From NCBI GenBank assembly GCA_900546355.1, contig URCM01000047.1, positions 1-22,560 on the forward strand: DNA of 22,560 nucleotides. Direction: 5' to 3'. The notes below the pieces were generated by a model. It did no database searches, was not told where the DNA came from, and worked only from the letters and a program-made list of their open reading frames with translations. This stretch comes from an uncultured Bacteroides sp. (GTDB lineage: Bacteria > Bacteroidota > Bacteroidia > Bacteroidales > Bacteroidaceae). Of the stretch, positions 6,701 to 15,401 are shown piece after piece; position 1 is the stretch's first letter; the number at the start of each line of letters is the position of its first letter. The translations under genes were made by a program, and so were the position numbers.

Positions 6701-6744
6701 ATAATGCGAATCAGGAGTTGAAAATAGCTTCTGATTCGCATAAT
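6701..6744. repeat. Solitary palindromic copy of the IS terminus
   Basis: Positions 6701-6737 match the IS left end (9201-9237) at 36 of 37 bases. The outer 14 bases at each side (6701-6714 and 6731-6744) are reverse complements at 13 of 14, so the right side also reproduces the outermost IS sequence (CTGATTCGCAT). No transposase is attached. It can fold as a stem of about 14 bp and, lying between convergent galE and GH31 genes, may also serve as a terminator. Confidence 0.75.
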
Positions 6745-6837
6745 AAATGAATATATCAATATCTAATATTCAACCAACTGCAATAATTTAATATTTAAAA
6801 TTTAAAGAGGGAACCGAACGTCCCAAATAAATATTAT

Positions 6838-9183
6838 TTATCTGACAGTTGTGGCTTTACCTGTATAGTGTATTTCCCTCACTGTTCCTTTACCTATAAT
6901 CTTTACAATGAAAGTACGCGACTGAAGCATTCCAGGGAATGAACCGTTTCGCTTACCTATCGTTAGAGATTTTGTTCGATCATTCCAATACAGATCAATG
7001 GTGGAATAAAGCCCCTTTTCATAATTATAGTTGTCACCTTCATCTTCATATAATGTAAAGGTTGCATCAGCTCCTGGATATACGACTATTTCAACGTTAT
7101 CAAATTTATTTTCATTGGCATACTGGGCATCTGGGCCCAAAGTCAAGATACTTCCCGCCTTTATATACAACGGAGAATGCGAGATTGGAGCAGAAGCATT
7201 TACTGTGGTACCGCCTGAATATTTTTCATTAGTCCAATAATCATACCATTGGACACCTTTAGGAAGATAGACCTCATAAGTTCTATCCTCTTCCCAATTT
7301 ACCTTAAGGTCATATATTTCAGGCGACTTTACAATTTCCTCTTCTGTATAGAGCGGATGCAACACCGGACAGACGAGTATATTATGACCGAACATGAACT
7401 GTTTGTTATTATTCCAGGTCGATTTGTCATCCTTGAAGTCCATGAACAAAGCACGCATGAAGGAATCATTATATTGGGACACCTGCCATGCTTGGCTGTA
7501 GATATAAGGCAAGAAACGGTAACGCAACTTCACAGCATCAACCATAGCCTCATAAACAGGTTCACCCGGCTTGCCATACAGATAGATTTCACGCTGCGCG
7601 TCTGTGCCATGACTTCGCATCATAGGCATGAAAGCACCACACTGCATCCAGCGTACATATAATTCCTTGAACTGCGGGTTGTCTTTTGCCGAGTTCCAAC
7701 CGTTGATATTGTAGCAACCGGCAAGGAAGCCACCAATATCAGAATGTACATTCGGATTGGCAGTCAATGTAAAGTTCAGACATCCCGGAATCTGTTTACG
7801 GAAACTGTCCCAGGTTGAGGTAATGTCACCACTCCAAGTATTGGCGCCGGTTCTCTGTTGCCCCGCAAAATAAGATCTTGTAAAGATAAAGACACGTTTA
7901 GTTGTATCTATTTCTCTCTGATGGTTATATACCCCTTCTACAGACATCAAAGGATAGATATTACGCACGGAACGCAATGATCCCATAGCAGTAGGAACAT
8001 CAAGGTCCGAGTCATCATAATTATAAAAATCCGGTTCAGTAGAATCCATCCACCAGCCGTCAATGTTCAGACGATGCAGTCTTGAAAGATTACGCCAATA
8101 AATGTCCCTTGCCTCTTCACTATATGCATCATAACATCTGGAACCACTTGGATAATCGTCACGTGGCGGCCACCCATCTAATCCGCTTGGTGGGAAAGTC
8201 TCAAAATCAAGCAAATGATTCTTTTCCTGAAATTCTCTGAAACCTTTGGTACCGATACCGAAAGACGACCAGAATGATATACTGAGATGAGCATTCTGAT
8301 TATGGATTCTATCCATCATTTCCTGAGGATTCGGATAGCCACTTGCCAGAAACTCCATCGCATTCCACAAATAACTATGTCCCCAATATTGCCAGTCCTG
8401 CACGATTCCATCAAACGGAATCTTTAATTCCCTATATTTATCCACCACTTCGAGTAATTCAGCCTGTGAACTATATCGTTCTCTACTTTGATGGAAACCA
8501 TAGGTCCACAACGGAGCCATTGGCACTTTACCCGAAAGATGTCTCATCTCTGCAATCACACCATCAGCATCACCACCATACATGAAAAAATAATTGATTG
8601 CATCACCTACCTGTGACTCCAAAGTCAGCTCGCCGGCAACCCCTTCAACAGGAGAATTCAAGTAAGTTACAGAATAATTATCCCAATAGACACCATAACC
8701 TTTTATGCTCTGAAAGCAATTTGAATAATCTTCTGTATTTCCTTGTTCCATACGCCTATTTTCACCACGATGACTCATTTTGCCGTTCTGAAGTATACCG
8801 AATCCATATATACCTTCATCAGCATCAACCATAAAACCTTGCTTGATTTTATATGACCATTTATCTAGTCCTCTTACTATTGGAGAAAATGAATAAGAAC
8901 CTTCTCTCATAATCAGATTCCCTTTATTATCCAAGAAAGAGATTCCATTTTTACCGACAATTACCGTAAGTTCACTTGAACGATAGATAGTAGCCGTATC
9001 ATTGGAAGTTACATTCACCTTTACCTTTTCAGGCTCGGCTGTAACCACAAGAGACTTCTTGTTAAACACCGTCCCATTCTCTTTTACTACTTGAACCGTT
9101 CTTGGCGTGTAAAATCGAATTTTCTGCGCTAATGAATATTGCCCTATAATTAACGTAAGGCATAATAATAGTACTTTTTTCAT
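6838..9183 (-). CDS. Secreted GH31 glycoside hydrolase (third of three)
   Basis: A 781-residue retaining alpha-glycosidase-type enzyme with a Sec signal (about residues 1-20, ending SLAQ), so periplasmic or surface-exposed. The barrel shows the GH31 nucleophile in DGWWMDSTEPD (Asp380) and the acid/base in WSGDITSTW (Asp453); FDGIVQDWQYWG (257-268) is another family motif, and a beta-rich C-terminal domain with YEDEGDNYNYE follows. GH31 covers alpha-glucosidases, alpha-xylosidases and related transglycosidases; I cannot fix the substrate. It is slightly shorter than its two upstream paralogues and visibly more AT-rich (60-base samples at 8401 and 8881 are 37% and 32% GC, against 50% and 55% at 12001 and 11461 in the second gene), which suggests a separate origin. 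The IS end lies 17 bases before its ATG, so it is cut off from the operon upstream. Confidence 0.93.
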   Translation of the reverse strand: MKKVLLLCLTLIIGQYSLAQKIRFYTPRTVQVVKENGTVFNKKSLVVTAEPEKVKVNVTSNDTATIYRSSELTVIVGKNGISFLDNKGNLIMREGSYSFSPIVRGLDKWSYKIKQGFMVDADEGIYGFGILQNGKMSHRGENRRMEQGNTEDYSNCFQSIKGYGVYWDNYSVTYLNSPVEGVAGELTLESQVGDAINYFFMYGGDADGVIAEMRHLSGKVPMAPLWTYGFHQSRERYSSQAELLEVVDKYRELKIPFDGIVQDWQYWGHSYLWNAMEFLASGYPNPQEMMDRIHNQNAHLSISFWSSFGIGTKGFREFQEKNHLLDFETFPPSGLDGWPPRDDYPSGSRCYDAYSEEARDIYWRNLSRLHRLNIDGWWMDSTEPDFYNYDDSDLDVPTAMGSLRSVRNIYPLMSVEGVYNHQREIDTTKRVFIFTRSYFAGQQRTGANTWSGDITSTWDSFRKQIPGCLNFTLTANPNVHSDIGGFLAGCYNINGWNSAKDNPQFKELYVRWMQCGAFMPMMRSHGTDAQREIYLYGKPGEPVYEAMVDAVKLRYRFLPYIYSQAWQVSQYNDSFMRALFMDFKDDKSTWNNNKQFMFGHNILVCPVLHPLYTEEEIVKSPEIYDLKVNWEEDRTYEVYLPKGVQWYDYWTNEKYSGGTTVNASAPISHSPLYIKAGSILTLGPDAQYANENKFDNVEIVVYPGADATFTLYEDEGDNYNYEKGLYSTIDLYWNDRTKSLTIGKRNGSFPGMLQSRTFIVKIIGKGTVREIHYTGKATTVR

Positions 9184-9200
9184 ATCACATATTTTTATGA

Positions 9201-10281
9201 ATAATGCGAATCAGGAGTAGAAAATAGCTTCTGATTCAAGTTTTAAAAGTTTGTAATTCAGTTAATTATCTCATTGTTTTATTTTGCAATCTCCTTGAAA
9301 ATCAGTATATTAGAGTAATAATTCCCGTTATTTTCCAATTATGATTCCCAAGGAGAAAAAGTTAAAACTAATAGGTTTGTATATGTATATCTGTGATGTC
9401 TATAAGTCTACTCTGCGTTTCTACTGCCAGAGATTCAGCAACAACTCCAATCCTGAATTTACGAATGAAGAGGTTCTTACCATCTATCTGTTCTGTGGTT
9501 ACTGTCAGAGATACTTCGGCATCAGCCAGATACATACTTTCGCCAAGGAGTATCTGTCATCATGGTTTCCAAGACTTCCGGCTTATCAGACGTTCTGTAC
9601 ACGCCTAAATATGCTTTCAGAAGCATTTAAAGTATTAGTATATACCATGATACAATCATTCAGACCCAAGGATTGCGACTCTCTTATATCCATCGTGGAT
9701 TCCATGCCGATTGTAACCTGCAAGGGAAAGAACCGGAAAGGAAAAGTAGTTACGGAGATAACCTCAAAAGGATATTGCTCCACCAAGAACATGTACTACT
9801 ATGGCATGAAACTGCACATGGTAGGACAGCGCAGGGAGGGAACGATACCTTTCCCTGAGATGATAGCCCTGACACCGGCTGCGGAAAACGACCTGACCGT
9901 ATTCAAAAACGAATGCGTGCCATACCTGTCCGAAAAGACCGTGCTTGGAGATAAGATTTACAGCGACTTCTCTTTCTTTAATGAAAGTAATCCGGTCAAG
10001 ATGATTACTCCACATAAAGAGATTAAGGGAGAGCCGGAAGTCCTCAAACAGAGAGAGAAAGCTGCCAGAGACCTTTTCTCGCAAGCTGTTTCCAAGGTCA
10101 GACAGCCTATCGAATCCTTTTTTAACTGGCTGAATGAAAAAACAGAAATTCAAAGAGCGTCTAAAGTAAGAGCTACCAAAGGCCTGTTGGTACATACCTT
10201 TGGAAAGTTGGCTATTGCTCTACTTACATTCGTCAATTTTTAATCTTTTGAATCAGGAAGCCAACTCCTGATTCGCATTAT
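9201..10281 (+). mobile_element. Insertion sequence, 1081 bp, with 18-bp perfect terminal inverted repeats
   Basis: ATAATGCGAATCAGGAGT at 9201-9218 is the exact reverse complement of 10264-10281. Both ends also carry an inner GCTTC(C)TGATTCAA motif, so each terminus can fold as a hairpin (GAATCAG/CTGATTC). One full-length DDE transposase gene lies between. No clear target-site duplication is visible. It separates two GH31 genes that would otherwise be about 52 bases apart, close to the 38 bases between the first and second GH31 genes, so it most likely inserted into an operon, transcribed against it. Confidence 0.85.
9341..10243 (+). CDS. DDE transposase, IS982-like
   Basis: A 300-residue, apparently intact transposase. 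The N-terminal third is helical and basic. The catalytic core shows Asp120 (IVDSMP), the GYCSTKNMYYYGMKLH motif (134-149) just after it, Asp204 (LGDKIYSD) and Glu258 (RQPIESFFNWLNEK), a plausible DDE triad. It resembles Bacteroidetes transposases I associate with IS982; an IS4/IS5-type label is possible and family assignment needs a search. It fills most of the element bounded by the 18-bp terminal repeats and reads opposite to the GH31 genes on both sides. Confidence 0.92.
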   Translation: MIPKEKKLKLIGLYMYICDVYKSTLRFYCQRFSNNSNPEFTNEEVLTIYLFCGYCQRYFGISQIHTFAKEYLSSWFPRLPAYQTFCTRLNMLSEAFKVLVYTMIQSFRPKDCDSLISIVDSMPIVTCKGKNRKGKVVTEITSKGYCSTKNMYYYGMKLHMVGQRREGTIPFPEMIALTPAAENDLTVFKNECVPYLSEKTVLGDKIYSDFSFFNESNPVKMITPHKEIKGEPEVLKQREKAARDLFSQAVSKVRQPIESFFNWLNEKTEIQRASKVRATKGLLVHTFGKLAIALLTFVNF

Positions 10282-10314
10282 TAACTATTAATTATTAACT
10301 ATTAACTATTAACT
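10277..10314. repeat. AT-rich TTAATAGTTAAT array next to the IS right end
   Basis: Tandem TTAACTATTAAT-type units between the IS terminus and the stop of the second GH31 gene. In reverse complement they resemble the array next to the solitary terminus at 6674-6700, and the array at 3293-3402. Confidence 0.65.
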
Positions 10315-10316
10315 GC

Positions 10317-12794
10317 TTAAAGTTTTACCGAAATCTTCTTTCCCGAATAGCTGACTTTCTTATCCGCATTCACGATAACGGTTTCTGCTGTCTGCTTGCC
10401 GGGCTGCATCAGTGTGATGCGGAAGTTGCGGCGTTTCAGCATATCGGGATATTCCCCTTTACGGTCTTCGATGGTAAGTGTGCGGGTAGCATCGTTCCAA
10501 GTGAAACGGATGGTAGAGAACATTCCCTTTTCGTAATTGTAATTGTTACCTTCGTCTTCGTACAACGTAAACTCACCATCGGCACCCGGATAGATGCAGA
10601 GGTCGAGGTTATTCCATTTCTTTTCATCCGAATATTGCACTTTCGGTCCTAACGGAAGGATACTTCCTGCCTTGATATAAAGCGGAAGAATGTCAATCGG
10701 GCATTCACGGCTGATTTCCTGTCCGCCTTCTACGGTTTCATTCGTCCAAAAATCAATCCATTTCGCACCTTCAGGCAGATATACTTTTACCGGAGCGGAT
10801 GCTTTGGCTATATCGGGTACGATAGCTACTCCTTTATTACCTTCCGTTTTCTTAGTATAAAGCGGTTCGGTCACAGGACATACTAAGATGTTCTTACCGA
10901 ACAGGTATTCATCGTCCAGTAAAATGGCTTTGCGGTCTTGGGCAAAATCCATCACGAGCGGACGCATGATCATGCCGTCTTCCTGTACTACCGCCCCACT
11001 TAGACTATAAATATAAGGTAAGAGGCGGTAACGCAACTCGATGAAACGTTTCTGCACATCGTATGCCCAGTCACCCTCTTTGCCGAAGAGCCAGATTTCA
11101 TTCATCATCGGCGAAGAACAGTGGTTGCGCATCAACGGCATGAAGCAACCCCATTGGAACCAACGTGCGTGCAGTTCCTGATAAGCGACATTGGTGCAAT
11201 CATTATCGTACTCCCAACCGAAGAAGCCGCCTAAATCAGTGTTCCAGAAAGGAATGCCGCATAAGGTGAAATTCAGTCCGGCAGGAATCTGCTGGCGCAA
11301 TACGTTCCAACTGGAAACGACATCACCACTCCAGCTTAATGCGCCATAATGCTGCTGACCCAAATAGCCTGAACGGGTCATCTGGAATACACGTTTTTCA
11401 TCTGATACACTGCGCTGACGCTCATAAATGCCCCGGTTGTGTACCAAGGGGAAAGCATTGTGGTTCGAGCGGAACGACCCGTCGGCGGTCATCAAATCGA
11501 AATCACTCTCTTTCGGGTTCAAGTGGTCAGGTTCAGTCGAATCAGTCCACCACGCATCGATACCCATCCCATGCAAATGACTAAGGTAACGCCAATACAA
11601 GTCGCGCGCGTCTTTATTGAACGGGTCATACGGATGCGCACCCGACTTGGGAGGCCACGTCTCAAACTTCAACAAAGCATTCATCTTATCCAATTCCTTG
11701 AACTGGCCGGTCCACGGTCCGAAGCTTGCCCATACCGAAATCATCAGGTGGGCATGGTTCTTGTGCACGTATTCCACCATCTCCTCAGGACTCTTGATGC
11801 GTGGTTTCGGATATTCCGCTTTCGGGTCTTCTCCATTGGGCAGATAGCGCATGGCTTCCGGGTCGCCCATTTTGTTGATGTAACGGGGATTCATGAACTT
11901 CATCGCGTTCCAGTTCGAATCGCATCCCCAGTATTGCCAGTCCTGTACGATACCGTCAAGCGGAATCTCCAACTTACGGTACTTATCGAGCACATCGCAC
12001 AACTCATCGGGGCTTTTATAACGCTCACGACATTGCCAATAACCCAACGTCCAAAGCGGGAACATGGTTGCCTTTCCTGTCAAGTCGCGTACACAAGCAA
12101 TAACCCCGTCCTGCGTCCCGTCACGATACAGGAAATAATAATCCGAGCAATGCCCTACTTGCGAAGAGAATGATGTTTCGTAAGGCGTATCGCTGAAATC
12201 CGAAATGCCCGGATTGTCCCAATACACGCCATATCCTTTTTCAGAAGTAAAATAAGGAATACAGATATTTGTGTTCCCGTTCGAAAGATGAACCTGCTGA
12301 TTCCGATGGTTCATCGCTCCGCTTTGGCGTTGCCCTAATCCGTAAATGACTTCTTCGGGCTGAAGGATAAACGACTGGCTCACGGTATAAGCGTCTTTAG
12401 TCACATCCTTGCGGGGAATGAAGTTGGTTCCCCTTTCTTTTTCTTGTAACAAGGTCTTCCCTTTCCCGTCTGTATACACCACTTTCCCAGTAGCAATATC
12501 AAGCGTAACAACCATGTTAGAAGTAGCCATACGTACCTCATTCCCATCCTGCGTATAAGCAATATCTACCTGTTCGGGAGTCTTGATAACGGGATAACTC
12601 TTTTTCTCGGGCATCTCTGCCGACGGATACTTCACTACACGCACGATAGAAGGCGCATAGAATGTCACTTCTCCGTTCAGTGCAGGTGAAGCGGTCTGGA
12701 ATTTCACTCCGTGTTCGGTCTTTTCATAGGTCTGTGCCCAGGTTGCCATGCACGATGCCAATGCGGTGAGCACAATCAAATTTCGTTTTTTCAT
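10317..12794 (-). CDS. Secreted GH31 glycoside hydrolase (second of three)
   Basis: An 825-residue GH31 enzyme with a Sec signal (residues 1-21, ending TWAQ). Motifs: LDGIVQDWQYWG (279-290), nucleophile Asp418 in DAWWTDSTEPD, acid/base Asp491 in WSGDVVSSW, MRNH and the C-terminal YEDEGNNYNYE. An N-terminal beta domain (GVKFQTASP, VRVVKYPSAEMPEKKS) precedes the barrel and beta domains follow. Compared with the other two it carries an extra segment around residues 300-335 (NKMGDPEAM... KPRIKS) in the barrel, so its substrate range may differ. Substrate is not determinable by eye; alpha-glucosidase or alpha-xylosidase activities are the family options. It begins 38 bases after the first GH31 gene, so they are probably co-transcribed; the IS lies 35 bases after its stop. 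Confidence 0.95.
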   Translation of the reverse strand: MKKRNLIVLTALASCMATWAQTYEKTEHGVKFQTASPALNGEVTFYAPSIVRVVKYPSAEMPEKKSYPVIKTPEQVDIAYTQDGNEVRMATSNMVVTLDIATGKVVYTDGKGKTLLQEKERGTNFIPRKDVTKDAYTVSQSFILQPEEVIYGLGQRQSGAMNHRNQQVHLSNGNTNICIPYFTSEKGYGVYWDNPGISDFSDTPYETSFSSQVGHCSDYYFLYRDGTQDGVIACVRDLTGKATMFPLWTLGYWQCRERYKSPDELCDVLDKYRKLEIPLDGIVQDWQYWGCDSNWNAMKFMNPRYINKMGDPEAMRYLPNGEDPKAEYPKPRIKSPEEMVEYVHKNHAHLMISVWASFGPWTGQFKELDKMNALLKFETWPPKSGAHPYDPFNKDARDLYWRYLSHLHGMGIDAWWTDSTEPDHLNPKESDFDLMTADGSFRSNHNAFPLVHNRGIYERQRSVSDEKRVFQMTRSGYLGQQHYGALSWSGDVVSSWNVLRQQIPAGLNFTLCGIPFWNTDLGGFFGWEYDNDCTNVAYQELHARWFQWGCFMPLMRNHCSSPMMNEIWLFGKEGDWAYDVQKRFIELRYRLLPYIYSLSGAVVQEDGMIMRPLVMDFAQDRKAILLDDEYLFGKNILVCPVTEPLYTKKTEGNKGVAIVPDIAKASAPVKVYLPEGAKWIDFWTNETVEGGQEISRECPIDILPLYIKAGSILPLGPKVQYSDEKKWNNLDLCIYPGADGEFTLYEDEGNNYNYEKGMFSTIRFTWNDATRTLTIEDRKGEYPDMLKRRNFRITLMQPGKQTAETVIVNADKKVSYSGKKISVKL

Positions 12795-12832
12795 GATAAT
12801 GATATCTTATATAAATACAAACAAAACAAATC

Positions 12833-15295
12833 TTACAATTTTACAGACACCTTTTTACCGGTATAGTTCACGGTCTTTTCTTTACCATCGGGCATACGAA
12901 CAGTAAACTTGCGGCTCTCTAACATACCCGGATATGAACCTTTACGGGCACCGATGGTCAGACGACGGGAAGACTCATCCCATGCCATCGGGATTTCGGT
13001 ATAAGCACCTTTTTCATAATTGTAATTGTCAAACTCATCTTCATAGAGAATAAAGCTGCCGTCGGCACCAGGATAAACACAAAGCGTCAGCGCATCCCAT
13101 GTCTTTTCGGTTGCATACTGCACATCGGGACCTAACGGAACGATGCTACCTGCCTTTATATATAAAGGTATAAGGTCGAGCGATGTCTCACAAGTAATCT
13201 CTTGTCCGCCTTCCAGCTTCTCATTGGTCCAAAAATCATACCATGCAGTTCCTTCGGGTAAATAAACAGAAGCCGATTTTTTCTGTGTGAAATCAACACC
13301 AGCCACATTTTCTTTTGCCTTTCCGGCATTGTCACGATTCCATCCGCTTTGCTCGTCGACTTTCACCACTTTTTCAGGCGTATATTGCGCCTCGAGTACC
13401 GGAGCCACCAAGAATGCCTTACCGAACATATATTCATCACCCATATCCCAAACATTCTTATCTTCAGGGAAATCCATCATCAGGGCACGCATAATCGTAA
13501 ATTGGCGATGGGTCACTTCCCACGAAGTAGAATAAATATAAGGCAAAAGAGAATAACGCAAGCGAATCATCTTTTCAATAGCATCGTATACCGGTTCACC
13601 CTTCTTTCCGAACTGATAAATCTCACGAGGCGTATCTGCCCCATGCGAACGCATCATCGGCGTAAAGGTACCAAATTGCAACCAACGAACATAAAGTTCC
13701 TGATAAAGCGGGTTCTTCGGAGCAGTCCCGTCATTCCAACTCTTGTTGTATTGCCCGGCAAAGAAACCACCTATATCACAGTTCCAATGCGGCATGCCAC
13801 AGAGTGAGAAATTCAAGCCTGCGGGCACTTGCTTGCGCAGGTTTTCCCAAGATGAACCTACATCGCCCGACCATACATTAGAACCATAACGTTGCTGACC
13901 CACAAAACCTGAACGGGTAAGAATAAACACTCGTTTATCTGAAGTGACCGCACGCTGGTGTTCGTAAACACCGCCTACAGCCATCAGCGGATAGGCATTG
14001 CGCACCTTACGGAACGAACCCAAATAAGTCTTTTGGTCAAGGTCGCTGGGCTTAAAGTCAAGATGGTCAGGATCAGTAGAATCCATCCACCAGGTATCCA
14101 TCCCATACTTGAAAATACCGTCATTCAGGTATTTCCAATAAATATCGCGGGCTTCGGGCGAATAAGCATCGTAGACCTTTACACCTGACGGATACTCAGG
14201 GTCAGGCGGCCAGTTGTCTAATCCCGATGCAGGCCAAGTCTTGAAATCGTAAAGCAAGCCTTTAGGAGCCAGTTCACGATAAGGCTTCGTAGCTGGTCCG
14301 AAAGAAGACCAGATAGAAATGCTCATGTGCGCATTCATCGCATGGACATCGTCCAACATCTGCTTCGGGTTGGGATAAAGCGGATTGGTGAAATCCATCG
14401 CATTCCATAAATAGTTATGCCCCCAGTATTGCCAGTCTTGAATGATGCCATCCAAAGGTACACCCAATTCGCGGTACTTGCGCACTACATCCACCACTTC
14501 AGCCTGGCTTTTATAACGTTCCTTACTTTGCCAGTAGCCGTATGTCCATAAAGGAAACATCGGTACTTGTCCGGTCAGTTCGCGCATCTCCGCCACTACC
14601 CCGTCAGCATTTCCACCATACATGAAATAATAATTCACACACGCACCCACCTCGAAGTCGAACGAAGTGCCTTCTGCATTATCAGTAAACGTAGTAGGAG
14701 AATAATTATCCCAATATAAGCCATAACCTTTAATCGACTGGAAAAAAGGACTGGAGTCTTCCAAATTACTTTGGATAAGATACTTCTGCTGATTCCGTTG
14801 GTTCATTTTACCGGTCTGAAGCTGACCGATACCATAAATAGCCTCTTCCTTGTCTAACCGGAAAGCCTGACGGACACGATAATACCCTTTGTCGACTTCG
14901 TTTTCACAAGGCTTGAATGAAGGTGCCCCCTGTTCCGCCAGCAAAGGTGCACCCTGCTTATCTGCAAACGCCACCGTTCCGCCCTGCTTATCAAGCGTAA
15001 CGGTAAGCTCGGAGCTCTTTAACGTCACAACATCATCTGCCACCTTTACATTAAACTTGACTTCCTCCGGAGCAAGCACTACTGCCAAACTCTTCTCCTC
15101 GGGCATTTCAGCCTGTGGATATTTTACCACCCGCACAATAGAAGGAGTATAAAACTGCACTTCACACCGGAATGTTCCGCCCGGCACCTCCAACTTCACA
15201 CCGTGCTCCGTCCGAATCACTTCCTGAGCCATCAATGTCCCTGCACTACATAGCATCAAGACTAACCCTACCAATCGAAATGTTTTCATAAGCAT
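12833..15295 (-). CDS. Secreted GH31 glycoside hydrolase (first of three)
   Basis: An 820-residue GH31 enzyme. The signal peptide covers residues 1-24 (…AGTLMAQ); the second Met at residue 3 (15289) is an alternative start. Motifs: LDGIIQDWQYWG (281-292), nucleophile Asp405 in DTWWMDSTDPD (Asp where the paralogues have Glu two residues after Ser), acid/base Asp478 in WSGDVGSSW, MRSHGADTPRE, and a C-terminal YEDEFDNYNYE. It is closer to the third enzyme (shared FFQSIKGYG, NYLWNAM, PSG-DNWPP) than to the second. As promoter-proximal gene of the cluster it is preceded by a TACCTTTG promoter and a 21-bp-spaced direct repeat, and by the regulator gene 106 bases upstream on the same strand. Confidence 0.95.
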   Translation of the reverse strand: MLMKTFRLVGLVLMLCSAGTLMAQEVIRTEHGVKLEVPGGTFRCEVQFYTPSIVRVVKYPQAEMPEEKSLAVVLAPEEVKFNVKVADDVVTLKSSELTVTLDKQGGTVAFADKQGAPLLAEQGAPSFKPCENEVDKGYYRVRQAFRLDKEEAIYGIGQLQTGKMNQRNQQKYLIQSNLEDSSPFFQSIKGYGLYWDNYSPTTFTDNAEGTSFDFEVGACVNYYFMYGGNADGVVAEMRELTGQVPMFPLWTYGYWQSKERYKSQAEVVDVVRKYRELGVPLDGIIQDWQYWGHNYLWNAMDFTNPLYPNPKQMLDDVHAMNAHMSISIWSSFGPATKPYRELAPKGLLYDFKTWPASGLDNWPPDPEYPSGVKVYDAYSPEARDIYWKYLNDGIFKYGMDTWWMDSTDPDHLDFKPSDLDQKTYLGSFRKVRNAYPLMAVGGVYEHQRAVTSDKRVFILTRSGFVGQQRYGSNVWSGDVGSSWENLRKQVPAGLNFSLCGMPHWNCDIGGFFAGQYNKSWNDGTAPKNPLYQELYVRWLQFGTFTPMMRSHGADTPREIYQFGKKGEPVYDAIEKMIRLRYSLLPYIYSTSWEVTHRQFTIMRALMMDFPEDKNVWDMGDEYMFGKAFLVAPVLEAQYTPEKVVKVDEQSGWNRDNAGKAKENVAGVDFTQKKSASVYLPEGTAWYDFWTNEKLEGGQEITCETSLDLIPLYIKAGSIVPLGPDVQYATEKTWDALTLCVYPGADGSFILYEDEFDNYNYEKGAYTEIPMAWDESSRRLTIGARKGSYPGMLESRKFTVRMPDGKEKTVNYTGKKVSVKL

Positions 15296-15321
15296 TTATT
15301 TTTTATCGTATTAATGATTCA

Positions 15322-15351
15322 CAAAGGTAGTACGTTTCCTCTTTCCACAAG
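15322..15351 (-). promoter_or_regulatory. Promoter of the GH31 operon
   Basis: On the minus strand TACCTTTG (15329-15322) matches TAnnTTTG exactly; CTTG (15351-15348) lies 18 bases upstream as a weak -33 box. A degenerate -33 with slightly short spacing is what one expects for an activator-dependent promoter. Confidence 0.6.
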
Positions 15352-15352
15352 A

Positions 15353-15390
15353 AGCACACATGTTGAAAAGAATAGCACACATGTTGAAAA
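15353..15390 (-). promoter_or_regulatory. Tandem direct repeat, probable activator site
   Basis: AGCACACATGTTGAAAA occurs at 15353-15369 and again, identical over 17 bases, at 15374-15390: spacing 21 bp, two helical turns. The repeat abuts the -33 region of the GH31 promoter. Direct repeats at that spacing are the usual shape of AraC-family sites, so the adjacent regulator is the obvious ligand. I saw no other copy in the window. Confidence 0.65.
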
Positions 15391-15401
15391 CCACTTGTTT
15401 T

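Noticed and set aside
9201..10281. Target-site duplication around the IS
   Set aside because: The bases next to the ends (TTATGA left, TAACTA right) do not form a direct repeat; trimming the ends to GCGAATCAGG does not help. The insertion may be old or rearranged.
15353..15390. CRISPR-like reading of the repeated 17-mer
   Set aside because: Only two units with a 4-base gap; spacing and position at a promoter fit a protein-binding site. No CRISPR array or cas gene is present in the window.
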